A stretch of 20,201 nt of DNA, taken from positions 1-20,201 of the forward strand of contig SLIS01000116.1 of the NCBI GenBank assembly GCA_007135505.1, in the 5' to 3' direction. The notes under the pieces are model-generated. The model did not search any database. It was not told the origin of the DNA and saw nothing but the letters and a program-made list of their open reading frames with translations. Shown one piece after another: positions 6,082 through 14,249 of the stretch. How positions within the stretch are numbered: the stretch's first letter is position 1; each line of letters begins with the position of its first letter. This stretch comes from Halovivax sp. Lineage in GTDB: Archaea > Halobacteriota > Halobacteria > Halobacteriales > Natrialbaceae. Both the position numbers and the translations under genes were made by a program.

Positions 6082-6834
6082 CCCATCGAAATCAACCAGT
6101 CGGCCGGTCGGGCCCCGACATCGAAGAGCACGTGTAGGGTATCTTAATGATTAGTCGCATTTCTCAGACGAAAATTTAGCAATGGCCGATTCGAATACAC
6201 GTTATTCTGTTGCGCGTGAGCAGTCATCGCAAGAAATAATGTAATTCAGAACTCTCCGCATGTGGGAAATAACAGCCCAGTATACAGATAATTTATAAAA
6301 CATTTTGGTAGTGGATGGGCGCGCTCTCCCCCTTCACAGCTCGAGTCAGAGAGTGGATCTACAGCCAGCAGATGAGAATAACTGAATCGTGTTTCGATTA
6401 AAGAGACTATGAGCTAGGTCAATAACTAATGCTGTTGGATGTATGTCCCTGTTGATTTCAAATCAACAAACACCTTCATTGAGACTTCTCCTCGGTGTAG
6501 AGTAGAGACTCGTTTTAGTATTCTTTTTGAATTTATCGAGAAGCACAACCCAAGGGTGTCGTGTTTTCTGTTGGTTCTACTCCCTGACTAGAAGTATTGA
6601 TAGATGGATACACGTCTCTTTTGACATGCAATACACAAAACCGGAACACTGCCGGACATGTCTTTTATCATGTGAATACTTGGACCTCCCAGATCAATTA
6701 TACTAGAACATTACTACAGAAATACAAATACTGGTGGGAGTTTACTATCTAGCTAATTTCTCCAACGTAGATCCGATTACAATAATACGGGTGTAAATTT
6801 ACTACTTCTCGGGCCAGTTAATCCGGGTGGCTGA
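6082..6834. other. AT-rich intergenic region without a gene
   Basis: Both strands are broken by frequent stops. A 28-codon frame from the ATG near 6319 is the best stretch and has no motif. The composition is AT-rich compared with the cluster to the right. One 19-bp palindrome (6450-6468) is the only structure I see. The region may mark the seam between accessory DNA and the metabolic cluster. Confidence 0.5.
6450..6468. repeat. 19-bp palindrome TGTTGATTT-C-AAATCAACA
   Basis: Two perfect nine-base arms flank a single central C. It could be an operator or a small hairpin. No gene start lies near it, so no role can be assigned. Confidence 0.45.
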
Positions 6835-6851
6835 TTGTCTCATAGAGACAA
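6835..6851. promoter_or_regulatory. Candidate IclR operator, copy downstream of iclR
   Basis: TTGTCTC-ATA-GAGACAA is a perfect seven-base inverted repeat. The same 17 bases occur on the opposite strand at 7860-7876. It lies about 107 bp beyond the iclR stop codon. Palindromes of this size suit the dimeric winged-helix domains of IclR proteins. Confidence 0.45.
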
Positions 6852-6957
6852 AGCGACGTATTTTCGCTGTATTCGGTTTGGAACAGGCCTTCTCGGTGTA
6901 AGGTGACGTACGATAGAGCAGTAAACCATGATCCGCAGACCTGTAGTCTAATTCTCG

Positions 6958-7743
6958 CTAGCGAGAGTCCATGTTCAAATCGACTTCAATGATATTTGCT
7001 GTTCGCATAACAGCTTCGGGTATCTCTTTGCGGAACTCGTTCCCTTTGATTCTACTAGTCGGTCCTGAAACACTAATCGCACCAATCACACACCCATCTT
7101 TGTCATGAATCGGTGCGCCAACCGCACGTAGCCCTTTGATTTGCTCTTCGTCGTTGTACGAATACCCATTTGAACGAATCGTATCGAGTTCTTCTTGGAG
7201 GGCATCGGGAGCAGTAATAGTGTTCTCGGTCTTTTGAACCAGTTCACTTCCTTGAACGATCTCCTCTTGTCGATTCTTGGGAAGGTGGGCGAGGATCGCC
7301 TTTCCAGTCGCTGTGTAATGAAGTCGGTCTGTCTCCTGCATCTTTTTCTTCTGGAACCGCTGACCGACTGCATGTTCGCTTTTTACTTTCCAGATGTGCA
7401 TCAGCCGGCCATGTTCTTCAGTCGAGAGATGGGCGTACTCGCCTGTACTTTCGGCGAGTTCGATAAGCCGAGGCTGCGCAGTTACATACAATTGATTCTT
7501 GTTACGAACAAACTCCCCCAGTCGTAGAAATTCAAGACTGAGTAGATAGCTATCATCTTCTTGGACGATATATCCGTGTTGCTTGAGCGTTGTGAGATGG
7601 TTGTACACTGCGCTCTTCGAGAGATCCAAATCGGACATTAGTTCGGTAGCTGTCGCCTCACCAAGCCGCTCGAGTGCATCAATGATTCTAAACGTCGTCG
7701 ACACAGTCGACAGCGTTCGAGAAGACGTTTCAGTGTCGTTCAT
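6958..7743 (-). CDS. IclR-family transcriptional regulator
   Basis: The 261-residue protein has the two-domain IclR layout. A winged helix-turn-helix spans residues about 12-75 (TFRIIDALERLGEATATELM, then LDLSKSAVYNHLTTLKQHGY with the recognition helix). An effector-binding domain spans about 80-255, including the stretch TATGKAILAHLP and the closing IGAISVSGP. Haloarchaeal members control catabolic genes and usually sit next to them. This one is on the same strand as, and 311 bp beyond, the M20 hydrolase gene, and it faces a whole import and hydrolysis cluster, so it is the likely regulator of that cluster. The ATG at 7743 has a TATA-like box 27 bp upstream (leaderless). Two identical palindromes flank the gene and are candidate self-binding sites. 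The ligand is unknown. Confidence 0.93.
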   Translation of the reverse strand: MNDTETSSRTLSTVSTTFRIIDALERLGEATATELMSDLDLSKSAVYNHLTTLKQHGYIVQEDDSYLLSLEFLRLGEFVRNKNQLYVTAQPRLIELAESTGEYAHLSTEEHGRLMHIWKVKSEHAVGQRFQKKKMQETDRLHYTATGKAILAHLPKNRQEEIVQGSELVQKTENTITAPDALQEELDTIRSNGYSYNDEEQIKGLRAVGAPIHDKDGCVIGAISVSGPTSRIKGNEFRKEIPEAVMRTANIIEVDLNMDSR

Positions 7744-7764
7744 CTATACCATAGTTTCGCCGGC

Positions 7765-7776
7765 CAGATAATAGCT
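7765..7776 (-). promoter_or_regulatory. TATA-like box of iclR
   Basis: On the minus strand the stretch GCTATTATCTGG is centred about 27 bp upstream of the iclR ATG. That is the spacing expected for leaderless haloarchaeal transcription. Confidence 0.45.
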
Positions 7777-7859
7777 GTTTCCCTGTGGAGCAAACCACTC
7801 AAGTGTCGCCCCCTCTGAGCCGCCAACAGAGATTGCGTACTGGCATCCATCTCTCGTGG

Positions 7860-7876
7860 TTGTCTCTATGAGACAA
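7860..7876. promoter_or_regulatory. Candidate IclR operator, copy upstream of iclR
   Basis: TTGTCTC-TAT-GAGACAA is the reverse complement of the site at 6835-6851. It lies 117 bp upstream of the iclR start, between iclR and the hydrolase gene. On the same strand both sites are followed by AG, so the shared pattern is TTGTCTC-N3-GAGACAAAG. Confidence 0.45.
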
Positions 7877-7919
7877 AGGCTTCGTGCCTATGGTTTGAGA
7901 CCTATAGACAGGCCTTGGC

Positions 7920-7960
7920 CCGTAATAACAACTAATTCCGAGGAGTTGCCGTTATTACGG
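7920..7960. other. Long inverted repeat CCGTAATAAC ... GTTATTACGG
   Basis: Perfect ten-base arms (7920-7929 and 7951-7960) enclose 21 bases that can pair further (AACT with AGTT). It lies between the M20 hydrolase stop and the iclR start. It may be an RNA hairpin ending or processing the hydrolase transcript, or a second protein-binding site. Confidence 0.4.
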
Positions 7961-7967
7961 ATCACTG

Positions 7968-7984
7968 TCGAGTGTTCCACTCGA
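7968..7984 (-). terminator. Possible hairpin downstream of the M20 hydrolase gene
   Basis: TCGAGTG-TTC-CACTCGA is a perfect seven-base stem with a three-base loop, about 70 bp after the hydrolase stop. No clear T-run follows on the minus strand, so a termination role is only a suggestion. Confidence 0.25.
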
Positions 7985-8054
7985 GCAAAGACAGGGTTTT
8001 CGAAGGGTCGACGAGAATCAGAAGTAGTGCATCAAATCTTCAGTTCGGTAGAGA

Positions 8055-9308
8055 CTACTTTGCTTCGGCGAGTGTTGCAACGGCGCCCGCAAGGACCTGT
8101 GTCGCAGCTGTACAATCATCCCAGCTTGTCCATTCGAGTGGAGTGTGTGAGAGTCCATTTTGAGACGGTGCAAACAGCATGCCTGCATCGGTCACTTTTG
8201 CGACGCGCATGGTATCGTGAGCGGCTCTCGAATCAAGTTCGATTGCTGGAACCTCATAGGTCGTAGCGGCATCTCGAAGTGCGCTTCGACATCGTTCATT
8301 CATAGATTGTGGAGTCCGATCTGCGGGCCGGTCAAATGACGTCTCGACTCCACGTTTTGACTCGATTCGAGCAAGACTCGCTTTCGCTCTGTCGACGAGA
8401 TATTGCATCGTGTCGTAGTCAGTGTCCCGCACGTCGACAGTCAGTGTGACATTTCCAGGAACCACATTCGGTGCGTTTGGTGAGACGATTGAGTGGCCGA
8501 CTGTCGCGACAGGTGCTGAGGTGTTCGAGGCCAGATGCTCGTTCGCCGCTCGTTCGATGTCAAGCACGAATTCGCTTGCTGCAGTAAGTGCATCTGTTCG
8601 ATCCGTCATCGATGTCGTTCCCGCATGATTCGCTTCGCCTTTGATGGACGCCTCACAGCGTGTAATTCCAGTGATCGCGGAAATGATTCCAACCGGGACA
8701 GCAGCATTAATCAGTTTCTCAGCCTGTTCGATATGGAGTTCAAGCCACGAATCCCACGCTTCCGGATCAATCTGATCTGAGCCTAAAAAGCCAATCCGGT
8801 CTAGCGCTTCCTCGAGGGACACCTCGTCATCGTCTTTACGAGCAAGGGCCCACTCGGTCGACACGTCACCGACTGCAACGGCCGAGCCGAGTGCCCCATA
8901 ATCAAACCGCTGCCCTTCTTCCCCGGTGAAGCAAACGACTTCGACAGGACGTTCCAGCGATATCTCGGCGTCCTGAAGCGCTCGAACGCTTTCCAGACCC
9001 GCATACACTCCGAGCGGACCATCGAAGATTCCGCCGTACGGGACGGAATCGAGATGACTTCCCAGTGCGACTGGCGCTGCCATCGGATCCGCAGTGTCAG
9101 GAACCCAGCGTCCAGCGATGTTTCCAACGGGATCAATGCGCACTTCGAGATCGCGTTGCTTGAGTCGATCAACAAAATACTCGCGAGCCCGCTGGTCAGC
9201 GTCCGTTCCGGTCAGTACTGTTCTTCCGTGTCCTTCTTCGACATCCACTTCACCGAACGTGGCATTGGTGAGTAGATCCTCTCGAAGGCGTCGCCGCTGA
9301 ACCTGCAT
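8055..9308 (-). CDS. M20-type Zn-dependent hydrolase (allantoate amidohydrolase / N-carbamoyl-L-amino acid hydrolase family)
   Basis: The 417-residue enzyme starts at the ATG at 9308 (MQVQRRRL); a GTG nine codons upstream is less likely. Metal-centre motifs are intact: His85 and Asp96 in GSHLDSVPYGGIFDGPLG, Glu130-Glu131 in CFTGEEGQRF, His192 in LELHIEQA, and His388 in LSHTPLEWTSWDD. The middle third, from about residue 210 to 325, is the dimerisation lid typical of the family, and GEANHAGTTSM within it is the family's substrate-side motif. Members cleave amide bonds of N-carbamoyl amino acids, allantoate or ureidopropionate, releasing ammonia and CO2 or an amino acid. Which substrate is used cannot be read from sequence. 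It is divergent from an AbgA-like gene across 118 bp and lies upstream of iclR on the same strand. It probably supplies the cytoplasmic cleavage step for the imported compound. Confidence 0.9.
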   Translation of the reverse strand: MQVQRRRLREDLLTNATFGEVDVEEGHGRTVLTGTDADQRAREYFVDRLKQRDLEVRIDPVGNIAGRWVPDTADPMAAPVALGSHLDSVPYGGIFDGPLGVYAGLESVRALQDAEISLERPVEVVCFTGEEGQRFDYGALGSAVAVGDVSTEWALARKDDDEVSLEEALDRIGFLGSDQIDPEAWDSWLELHIEQAEKLINAAVPVGIISAITGITRCEASIKGEANHAGTTSMTDRTDALTAASEFVLDIERAANEHLASNTSAPVATVGHSIVSPNAPNVVPGNVTLTVDVRDTDYDTMQYLVDRAKASLARIESKRGVETSFDRPADRTPQSMNERCRSALRDAATTYEVPAIELDSRAAHDTMRVAKVTDAGMLFAPSQNGLSHTPLEWTSWDDCTAATQVLAGAVATLAEAK

Positions 9309-9397
9309 GATATTACACTCGTCCACAATTACCACGGTCTACTTTACTGTATCGTCTTTGGCCATACAAATTGAACAGCTGACAGATATCCATAGTG

Positions 9398-9403
9398 TTA
9401 TAA
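9398..9403 (+). promoter_or_regulatory. TATA box of the AbgA-like gene
   Basis: TTATAA is centred 27 bp before the ATG at 9427. This predicts a leaderless transcript and supports that start over the longer frame from 9307. Confidence 0.55.
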
Positions 9404-9426
9404 CCACGGTGCACCCTGCAGTCGCT

Positions 9427-10701
9427 ATGAGCCGACTCGATAACTTGTCACTCAAAGAAGTTCGTCGGGACCTGCATAGACACCCTGAAAGCGGTTGGAA
9501 AGAGTTCCGAACGACCGCGTTACTCGCTGAAGAACTTGACGAGCGCGGATTCAATCTGTTTTTTGGCAGTGACGCAGTAGAGGAGACGGCGCGTCTTGGC
9601 GTTCCACCTGCCGATGAAATATCGGCAGCACAGAAACGAGCGCGGGGGGACGGCGCACCAGAACGGTATCTTGATCGAATGGACGACGTCACCGGTCTTG
9701 TTGCCGAGAAACAGTATGGTTCGACGGGGCCGACGGTTGGCGTTCGAATCGATATCGATGCTCTTGATATTCAGGAAGCGGCCGACGACGATCATAGACC
9801 CGCTCGGCTTGAGTTTGCGAGTGAGTATCCGAATACGATGCACGCCTGTGGCCACGATGGTCATGCAACCATTGGGTTAGGACTTGCACGAGAGATCGAT
9901 AATGAAGGAGAATTCGGTGGAACGCTTAAGCTGTTCTTTCAGCCGGCTGAGGAAGGCGGACGTGGTGGAAAGTCGATGTCTCAATCTGAACACCTTGACG
10001 ATGTCGAGTATCTCCTTGCGTTGCATCTCGGACTGGACAATGAGACAGGAACGATCATCGCGGGCTATGAGCATCCCCAGCCGAATGCGAAGATTGACGT
10101 GGCGTTTTCGGGTGAGTCGAGTCACGCGGGAAACGCACCAGAAGACGGTCGAAACGCACTACAGGCGCTTTCGACCGCGATCCAGAATCTCTACGCTGTC
10201 CCGCGACACAGTGACGGAGTCACACGAATCAACGTCGGACACGTTAAGTCCCAAAACCCACAGAGCGTCATCTCCGACGAAGCCACGATGCGAGTCGAAG
10301 TCCGCGGTGGGAGCATCGAACTCAAGGAGTATATGTTGGAACGAGTCGAGCGTATTATTCGTCACGCCGGGTCGATGCACTCGGCCGAAGTGGCTACCGA
10401 GCGGTACGGCGAAACGACGACGTTCACCGCTGACGATAAACTGGTTGACCTAATCGCGGCTAGCGCAGCCGAGGTATCTGCCACCGATCAAATCATCCGT
10501 CGGAAAACATTCGCTGCGAGCGAGGATGCGTCATATCTCATCAGACAGGTGCAAAAAAATGGTGGAGCGGCGACGTATCTTGGTATCGGAGCGAGCAACG
10601 TTGCTGGCCATCATAATCCGTACTTCGACATCGACGAGAACGCTCTCGAAATTGGTGTCTCGGTCCTCGCCGCTTCGATCCGCTCCATTGACGACGCTTA
10701 A
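9427..10701 (+). CDS. M20D amidohydrolase, AbgA-like (aminobenzoyl-glutamate hydrolase subunit A type)
   Basis: The 424-residue protein begins MSRLDNLSLKEVRRDLHRHP. The order of motifs follows p-aminobenzoyl-glutamate hydrolase subunit A: ESGWKEFRT near the start, an insert region, VGVRIDIDALD, MHACGHDGHATIGLGLA, FFQPAEEGGRGG, SSHAGNAPEDGRNAL, ASEDASYL, and AGHHNPYFDIDE near the end. Metal ligands expected in M20D are present: Cys141 and His143, the Glu pair 175-176, and the His pair 395-396. The known AbgAB enzyme splits aminobenzoyl-glutamate, but close relatives act on other N-acyl amino acids, and no AbgB partner is seen here, so the substrate is open. It is driven by its own leaderless promoter, diverges from the other M20 enzyme, and converges with the DUF1028 gene with an 18-bp gap. 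A cytoplasmic role in hydrolysing an imported amide is likely. Confidence 0.9.
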   Translation: MSRLDNLSLKEVRRDLHRHPESGWKEFRTTALLAEELDERGFNLFFGSDAVEETARLGVPPADEISAAQKRARGDGAPERYLDRMDDVTGLVAEKQYGSTGPTVGVRIDIDALDIQEAADDDHRPARLEFASEYPNTMHACGHDGHATIGLGLAREIDNEGEFGGTLKLFFQPAEEGGRGGKSMSQSEHLDDVEYLLALHLGLDNETGTIIAGYEHPQPNAKIDVAFSGESSHAGNAPEDGRNALQALSTAIQNLYAVPRHSDGVTRINVGHVKSQNPQSVISDEATMRVEVRGGSIELKEYMLERVERIIRHAGSMHSAEVATERYGETTTFTADDKLVDLIAASAAEVSATDQIIRRKTFAASEDASYLIRQVQKNGGAATYLGIGASNVAGHHNPYFDIDENALEIGVSVLAASIRSIDDA

Positions 10702-10719
10702 GTTGTGAATCGTTGACAG

Positions 10720-11442
10720 TCAGTACTTAATCTCCGAATCGAGCATCCCTTCTGGATACTCACCTAACTGCTCGGCGAGTCGCTCGGGTAGTTCTTCGGC
10801 AACCATCTTCGTGTGCTCGAGTAATTCGCGCAGATCGGCCACTGGTTCATCGGACAGGTCGACCCGGAGATTGTGGTATCGCTGAGGGACCGATGAGTGG
10901 ACCAGCAAGGCCGCGCTTACCTTTCCACGCTTGTCCCCACCAGCTTCTTGACCCGCTTCGAGGGCAGTCACCAGCCGATCAACTAGCTCCCCATCTGCGC
11001 CGACAAAGGCTTCGGAAACTGCTTCGATGACTGACTCTCCGACGAGCATGTTCCCTGCGACGGTGTGTGTCTTGAATGATTGCCCACCACACCACGAAAC
11101 ACAGTCCTTCCCGGTGTGTACAAACGTTGAACTGTCGCTCTGGATACCGTGGAGCTGTCGGTAGCTATCGTATTCGTCGGCGTCGAGCAACGTTTCACAT
11201 GCTGCGTCGAGTGGGACACCGCGATCAACGAACTCGAGTGCGTTCGCTCCGTGTGAGGTCTTCGTAAACGATTGAGTGACTACTGCAGCCCGTTTGCTCA
11301 CGTATGGGCATACAGCACCGACACCAGCGGAGCCCGTCGTCACTGCAACCCCCGTCTGTGAAGTTTCAGGATCTATTGCGGCGATAGAAAACGTTCCGGG
11401 TGCAAACCCACTTGGCCAGTTATCGACGACAGCGTTGTTCAT
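10720..11442 (-). CDS. DUF1028 family protein (Ntn-hydrolase-like)
   Basis: The protein has 240 residues from the ATG at 11442. The conserved start GTFSIAAIDPETSQTGVAVTT, the core VTQSFTKTSHGANALEFVDRGV, and the later VAGNMLVGESVIEAV and EAGQEAGGDKRGKVSAALLV are the signatures of DUF1028, whose fold resembles N-terminal nucleophile hydrolases. The catalytic role is not established. Bacterial members often sit beside peptide importers and amidohydrolases, as here. In the family the Thr or Ser near the start of the core is a candidate nucleophile after processing; here the protein carries extra residues in front (NNAVVDNWPSGFAPG), so a cleavage step would be needed. It is divergent from the binding-protein gene across 152 bp, with its own TATA box at the leaderless distance. 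Confidence 0.9.
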   Translation of the reverse strand: MNNAVVDNWPSGFAPGTFSIAAIDPETSQTGVAVTTGSAGVGAVCPYVSKRAAVVTQSFTKTSHGANALEFVDRGVPLDAACETLLDADEYDSYRQLHGIQSDSSTFVHTGKDCVSWCGGQSFKTHTVAGNMLVGESVIEAVSEAFVGADGELVDRLVTALEAGQEAGGDKRGKVSAALLVHSSVPQRYHNLRVDLSDEPVADLRELLEHTKMVAEELPERLAEQLGEYPEGMLDSEIKY

Positions 11443-11465
11443 CGTCAATTATCGAGTGGGGAGTT

Positions 11466-11474
11466 GGATAAATA
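11466..11474 (-). promoter_or_regulatory. TATA box of the DUF1028 gene
   Basis: On the minus strand TATTTATCC is centred about 28 bp before the ATG at 11442. The distance fits leaderless transcription and favours that ATG over the TTG two codons upstream. Confidence 0.5.
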
Positions 11475-11553
11475 GCTACTGATAGACGCCCGTTCTGGTT
11501 GATTGTGTATCTGTTTACTTTCCTAGTACAGATTTCAGTGCTACCATGAAAAA

Positions 11554-11562
11554 TTATATATA
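11554..11562 (+). promoter_or_regulatory. TATA box of the ABC transporter operon
   Basis: TTATATATA is a strong TATA match centred near 11558. It predicts a transcript start near 11585 and a leader of about ten bases before the ATG at 11595. Confidence 0.6.
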
Positions 11563-11594
11563 GTGGTACTGAGTTGTGGGTGTTGTGTTAGTCA

Positions 11595-13256
11595 ATGACG
11601 TCCGAAGATAAGTATACCGTTCTGAAGTCTGCGGACGACTTCAAGAACGCAGGAGCTAACCGCAGAGAATTCATGAATCGCCTTGCTGCTGGTGGTGGTG
11701 CTGTGATGCTTGGTACCTCCCTCGCAGGCTGTCTTGGTTCGGACGGCGAGATGCCAAACGAACTCACAGTTCTTCGAGCAGGGGATTCTGACATGCTGGA
11801 CCCACATCGTACTACGCTCGCGTACTCAAGCATGGTCATGACGTGGCTGTACGATTCCCTGTTGAAGATTGATTTCGATGGGAACATGCAGCCGGGACTT
11901 GCGACTGACTGGGAGTATAATGACGACGGCACGGAGTGGACGGTTGAGCTTCGTGAGGGAGTTACTTGGCACGATGGATCAGAATTCACGGCAGAAGACG
12001 TCGAATTCACGTATACCCGAGGTGCCGAAACCTCTGGTTGGTCATGGGCATTCGGACCCCTCGAGGATGTCGAGATCATCGATGATCATCAAGTAACATT
12101 CGTCTTCGAAGAACCATACTTCCCTTGGGAAAATTATTATGCTGGGGCGAATGATGGCTTCTTCGACGTTATTCCAAAGGGACCAGTTCAAGCCGATGAA
12201 GATGAGTTCAGTGCAAACCCCATCGGAACTGGACCGTACGAGTTTGAAGAATGGGTTCGCGGTGATCATATCACGCTGGTCCGAAACGACGACTGGGACG
12301 TTCCACCTCTCCCCGAGGTCGAGTCAGAAGACGCGCCGTTACCCGAGAAGATCACGTTCAGAACGATCGAAGAGACAACGCCACTGGTCCAGGAACTGAT
12401 CCAGGGGAATGCTGACGTATTATACAGTCGTGATTTCCCTCACCGCGAGCGCGAAACGATCGAGAACGCCGATGGAACGCGAATTGAGCGTCAAGTCGGT
12501 GAAACCGCAGGCTACGTGGTCTTCAACATGGATCGTGAGCCGACTGATGAGATTGAGGTCCGACAGGCACTTGCCCATGCGATCGATAAGGATCGGATCA
12601 TCAACGATATTTTCTATGGACTTGGACAAGAAAACTGGGTTCCTTTCTCCGAAAATGTCGAGTACTGGGCCGGCGATACCGTTCGGGAGGAAGTCCCGCT
12701 TGAGTTCGACCCAGAGCGGTCCCGCGAACTGCTTGAGAGCGCCGGCTGGGAAGACACCGGCGGCGAGTTCAGGGAACGAGATGGAGAGGAACTAACTTTG
12801 GACCTCCTTTCGGTCAATACGCCAGCACCGGTATTGCAACTGTCCGAAGAGATGGTTTCGATGTTTGCCGACATTGGTGTGAACGCGAACCTCGATGCAC
12901 TCGAGTATGGGACGGCTTACTCGCAAGGGTCAGAGGGTGTCCACAATGTCTTTTATGCCACTATCGGCTGGGCAGAAGCGGGCATTTCGAACTTCTTCTG
13001 GCACTCCGACAACATCGGTGGCGGGAACCGAATGTTCCTAGACGATCCTGAAATTGACGCCCTCCTAGAAGAGGCGACGACGGTGGAGGATCCCACGGAC
13101 ATTTACGAAGAGGTCCAAATTCGGGCCATGGAAACCTACGGCTGCCAACCAATCATGACGTACGACGAGGTTCGTGGTGTCAATGAACGAGTGCAAAACT
13201 ATCGCCAGCACCCGATCACGATGACGCCGATGTACCACGATATGTCCCTCGAGTAA
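11595..13256 (+). CDS. Extracellular lipoprotein binding protein of a dipeptide/oligopeptide ABC importer (SBP family 5)
   Basis: The 553-residue protein has a haloarchaeal export signal. About 22 leading residues precede the twin-arginine motif NRREFMNRLAAGGG (Arg23-Arg24), then a hydrophobic stretch and the lipobox LAGC with Cys46 as lipid anchor. The mature part follows SBP family 5: LDPHRTTLAYSSMVMTWLYD, then GNMQPGLATDWEYNDDGTEW and VTWHDGSEFTAEDVEFTY, GTGPYEFEEW, and QALAHAIDKDRI. It would bind a peptide-like compound outside the cell and hand it to the two permeases. It is the first gene of the transport operon, with a strong TATA box in front and 36 bp before the first permease. Substrate cannot be told; linkage to two M20 amidases suggests a peptide or N-substituted amino acid. 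Confidence 0.95.
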   Translation: MTSEDKYTVLKSADDFKNAGANRREFMNRLAAGGGAVMLGTSLAGCLGSDGEMPNELTVLRAGDSDMLDPHRTTLAYSSMVMTWLYDSLLKIDFDGNMQPGLATDWEYNDDGTEWTVELREGVTWHDGSEFTAEDVEFTYTRGAETSGWSWAFGPLEDVEIIDDHQVTFVFEEPYFPWENYYAGANDGFFDVIPKGPVQADEDEFSANPIGTGPYEFEEWVRGDHITLVRNDDWDVPPLPEVESEDAPLPEKITFRTIEETTPLVQELIQGNADVLYSRDFPHRERETIENADGTRIERQVGETAGYVVFNMDREPTDEIEVRQALAHAIDKDRIINDIFYGLGQENWVPFSENVEYWAGDTVREEVPLEFDPERSRELLESAGWEDTGGEFRERDGEELTLDLLSVNTPAPVLQLSEEMVSMFADIGVNANLDALEYGTAYSQGSEGVHNVFYATIGWAEAGISNFFWHSDNIGGGNRMFLDDPEIDALLEEATTVEDPTDIYEEVQIRAMETYGCQPIMTYDEVRGVNERVQNYRQHPITMTPMYHDMSLE

Positions 13257-13292
13257 CGATAGCTGTATCAGGGTATCCGAATCATATCAGCA

Positions 13293-14249
13293 ATGTTTAA
13301 ATACGTATTCAAACGACTCCTCTGGGCGATCCCCGTACTGCTAGGTGCAGCGTTCGTTGCGTTTATGCTCGTCCACCTTGCACCGGGCGATCCAGTTCAG
13401 TTGATGATGGGCGAGGCGGCGACACCAGATCAAATCGACCAAACGCGGGAAGAACTTGGCCTCAACGAACCACTGTACGTGCAGTTCGGAACATTTGTCA
13501 CCGACGCTGCTCAAGGCGACTTTGGCCAGTCGATTTCGACCCGGCAGCCCGTCTCAGAGTTGATCATGGATCGCATCCCCTACACGCTTCAGCTAGCAGG
13601 GGTCAGCATGGTTATCTCGTTGTCCCTCGCGTTTCCGCTGGGGATCCTTTCAGCAACGCACAAACGCGGACGAATCGACAGTGGGAGCCGTCTGGCTGCC
13701 CTACTGGGAATCAGTATTCCCAACTTCTGGTTGGGTCTGATCCTCATCCTATTTGTTGCCGTCCCGATCAGCATATTCCCATTGGTCGGAATGACGCTGA
13801 TTACGGATGATCTAGTCGGCGGACTCCTGTCGACGCTGCTACCGGGGATCGCAATCGGGACAGCGTTAGCTGCGCTCGTGATGCGCGTCCTTCGCGGAGG
13901 TATCACTGATGAAATGAACAAGGGGTACGTTCAGACCGCTCGTGCGTACGGCATTGCAGAGTCAGAGATAATGTATGTCCATATCCTGAAAAATGCAGTG
14001 TTGCCGACGATCACCGTTATCGGCCTACAACTCGGATATCTGATCGGCGGGAGTATTATTATCGAGACCGTGTTCAGCATTCCCGGTGTCGGACAGCTTG
14101 TGATCAACGCGATCTACGCACAGGATTTCCCGATCGTTCAGGGAGTTATCTTGTTCGTCGCCGTCGCGTTCGTGGCAGCGAACATCTTGGTGGACATACT
14201 CTACGCATACCTCGATCCACGAATCCAGTATGATGGAGGAGGACAATGA
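13293..14249 (+). CDS. dppB: Dipeptide-type ABC importer permease, DppB-like
   Basis: The 318-residue membrane protein starts MFKYVFKRLLWAIPVLLG with the first transmembrane helix, followed by the typical LVHLAPGDPVQLMMGE loop. About five more helices follow. The EAA-type loop that docks on the ATPases is visible around residues 210-245 (GYVQTARAYGIAESEIMYVH, then ILKNAVLPTI). Length and layout are standard for the DppB/OppB group. It forms the channel with the DppC-like partner. The stop overlaps the next start by four bases (ATGA at 14246). Confidence 0.94.
   Translation: MFKYVFKRLLWAIPVLLGAAFVAFMLVHLAPGDPVQLMMGEAATPDQIDQTREELGLNEPLYVQFGTFVTDAAQGDFGQSISTRQPVSELIMDRIPYTLQLAGVSMVISLSLAFPLGILSATHKRGRIDSGSRLAALLGISIPNFWLGLILILFVAVPISIFPLVGMTLITDDLVGGLLSTLLPGIAIGTALAALVMRVLRGGITDEMNKGYVQTARAYGIAESEIMYVHILKNAVLPTITVIGLQLGYLIGGSIIIETVFSIPGVGQLVINAIYAQDFPIVQGVILFVAVAFVAANILVDILYAYLDPRIQYDGGGQ

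Noticed and set aside
2204..6137. Repeat of GCACGTGTAG near 2204 and near 6128
   Set aside because: Only ten bases are shared and the flanks differ. Chance is sufficient.
9307..9426. 40-codon N-terminal extension of the AbgA-like gene
   Set aside because: A TATA box lies 27 bp before the ATG at 9427, and M20D proteins begin close to the R-D-L-H-R-H-P motif.
11509..11533. Inverted repeat ATCTGT ... ACAGAT in the DUF1028/binding-protein promoter region
   Set aside because: Six-base arms 13 bp apart are common by chance. Not clearly related to either palindrome set.
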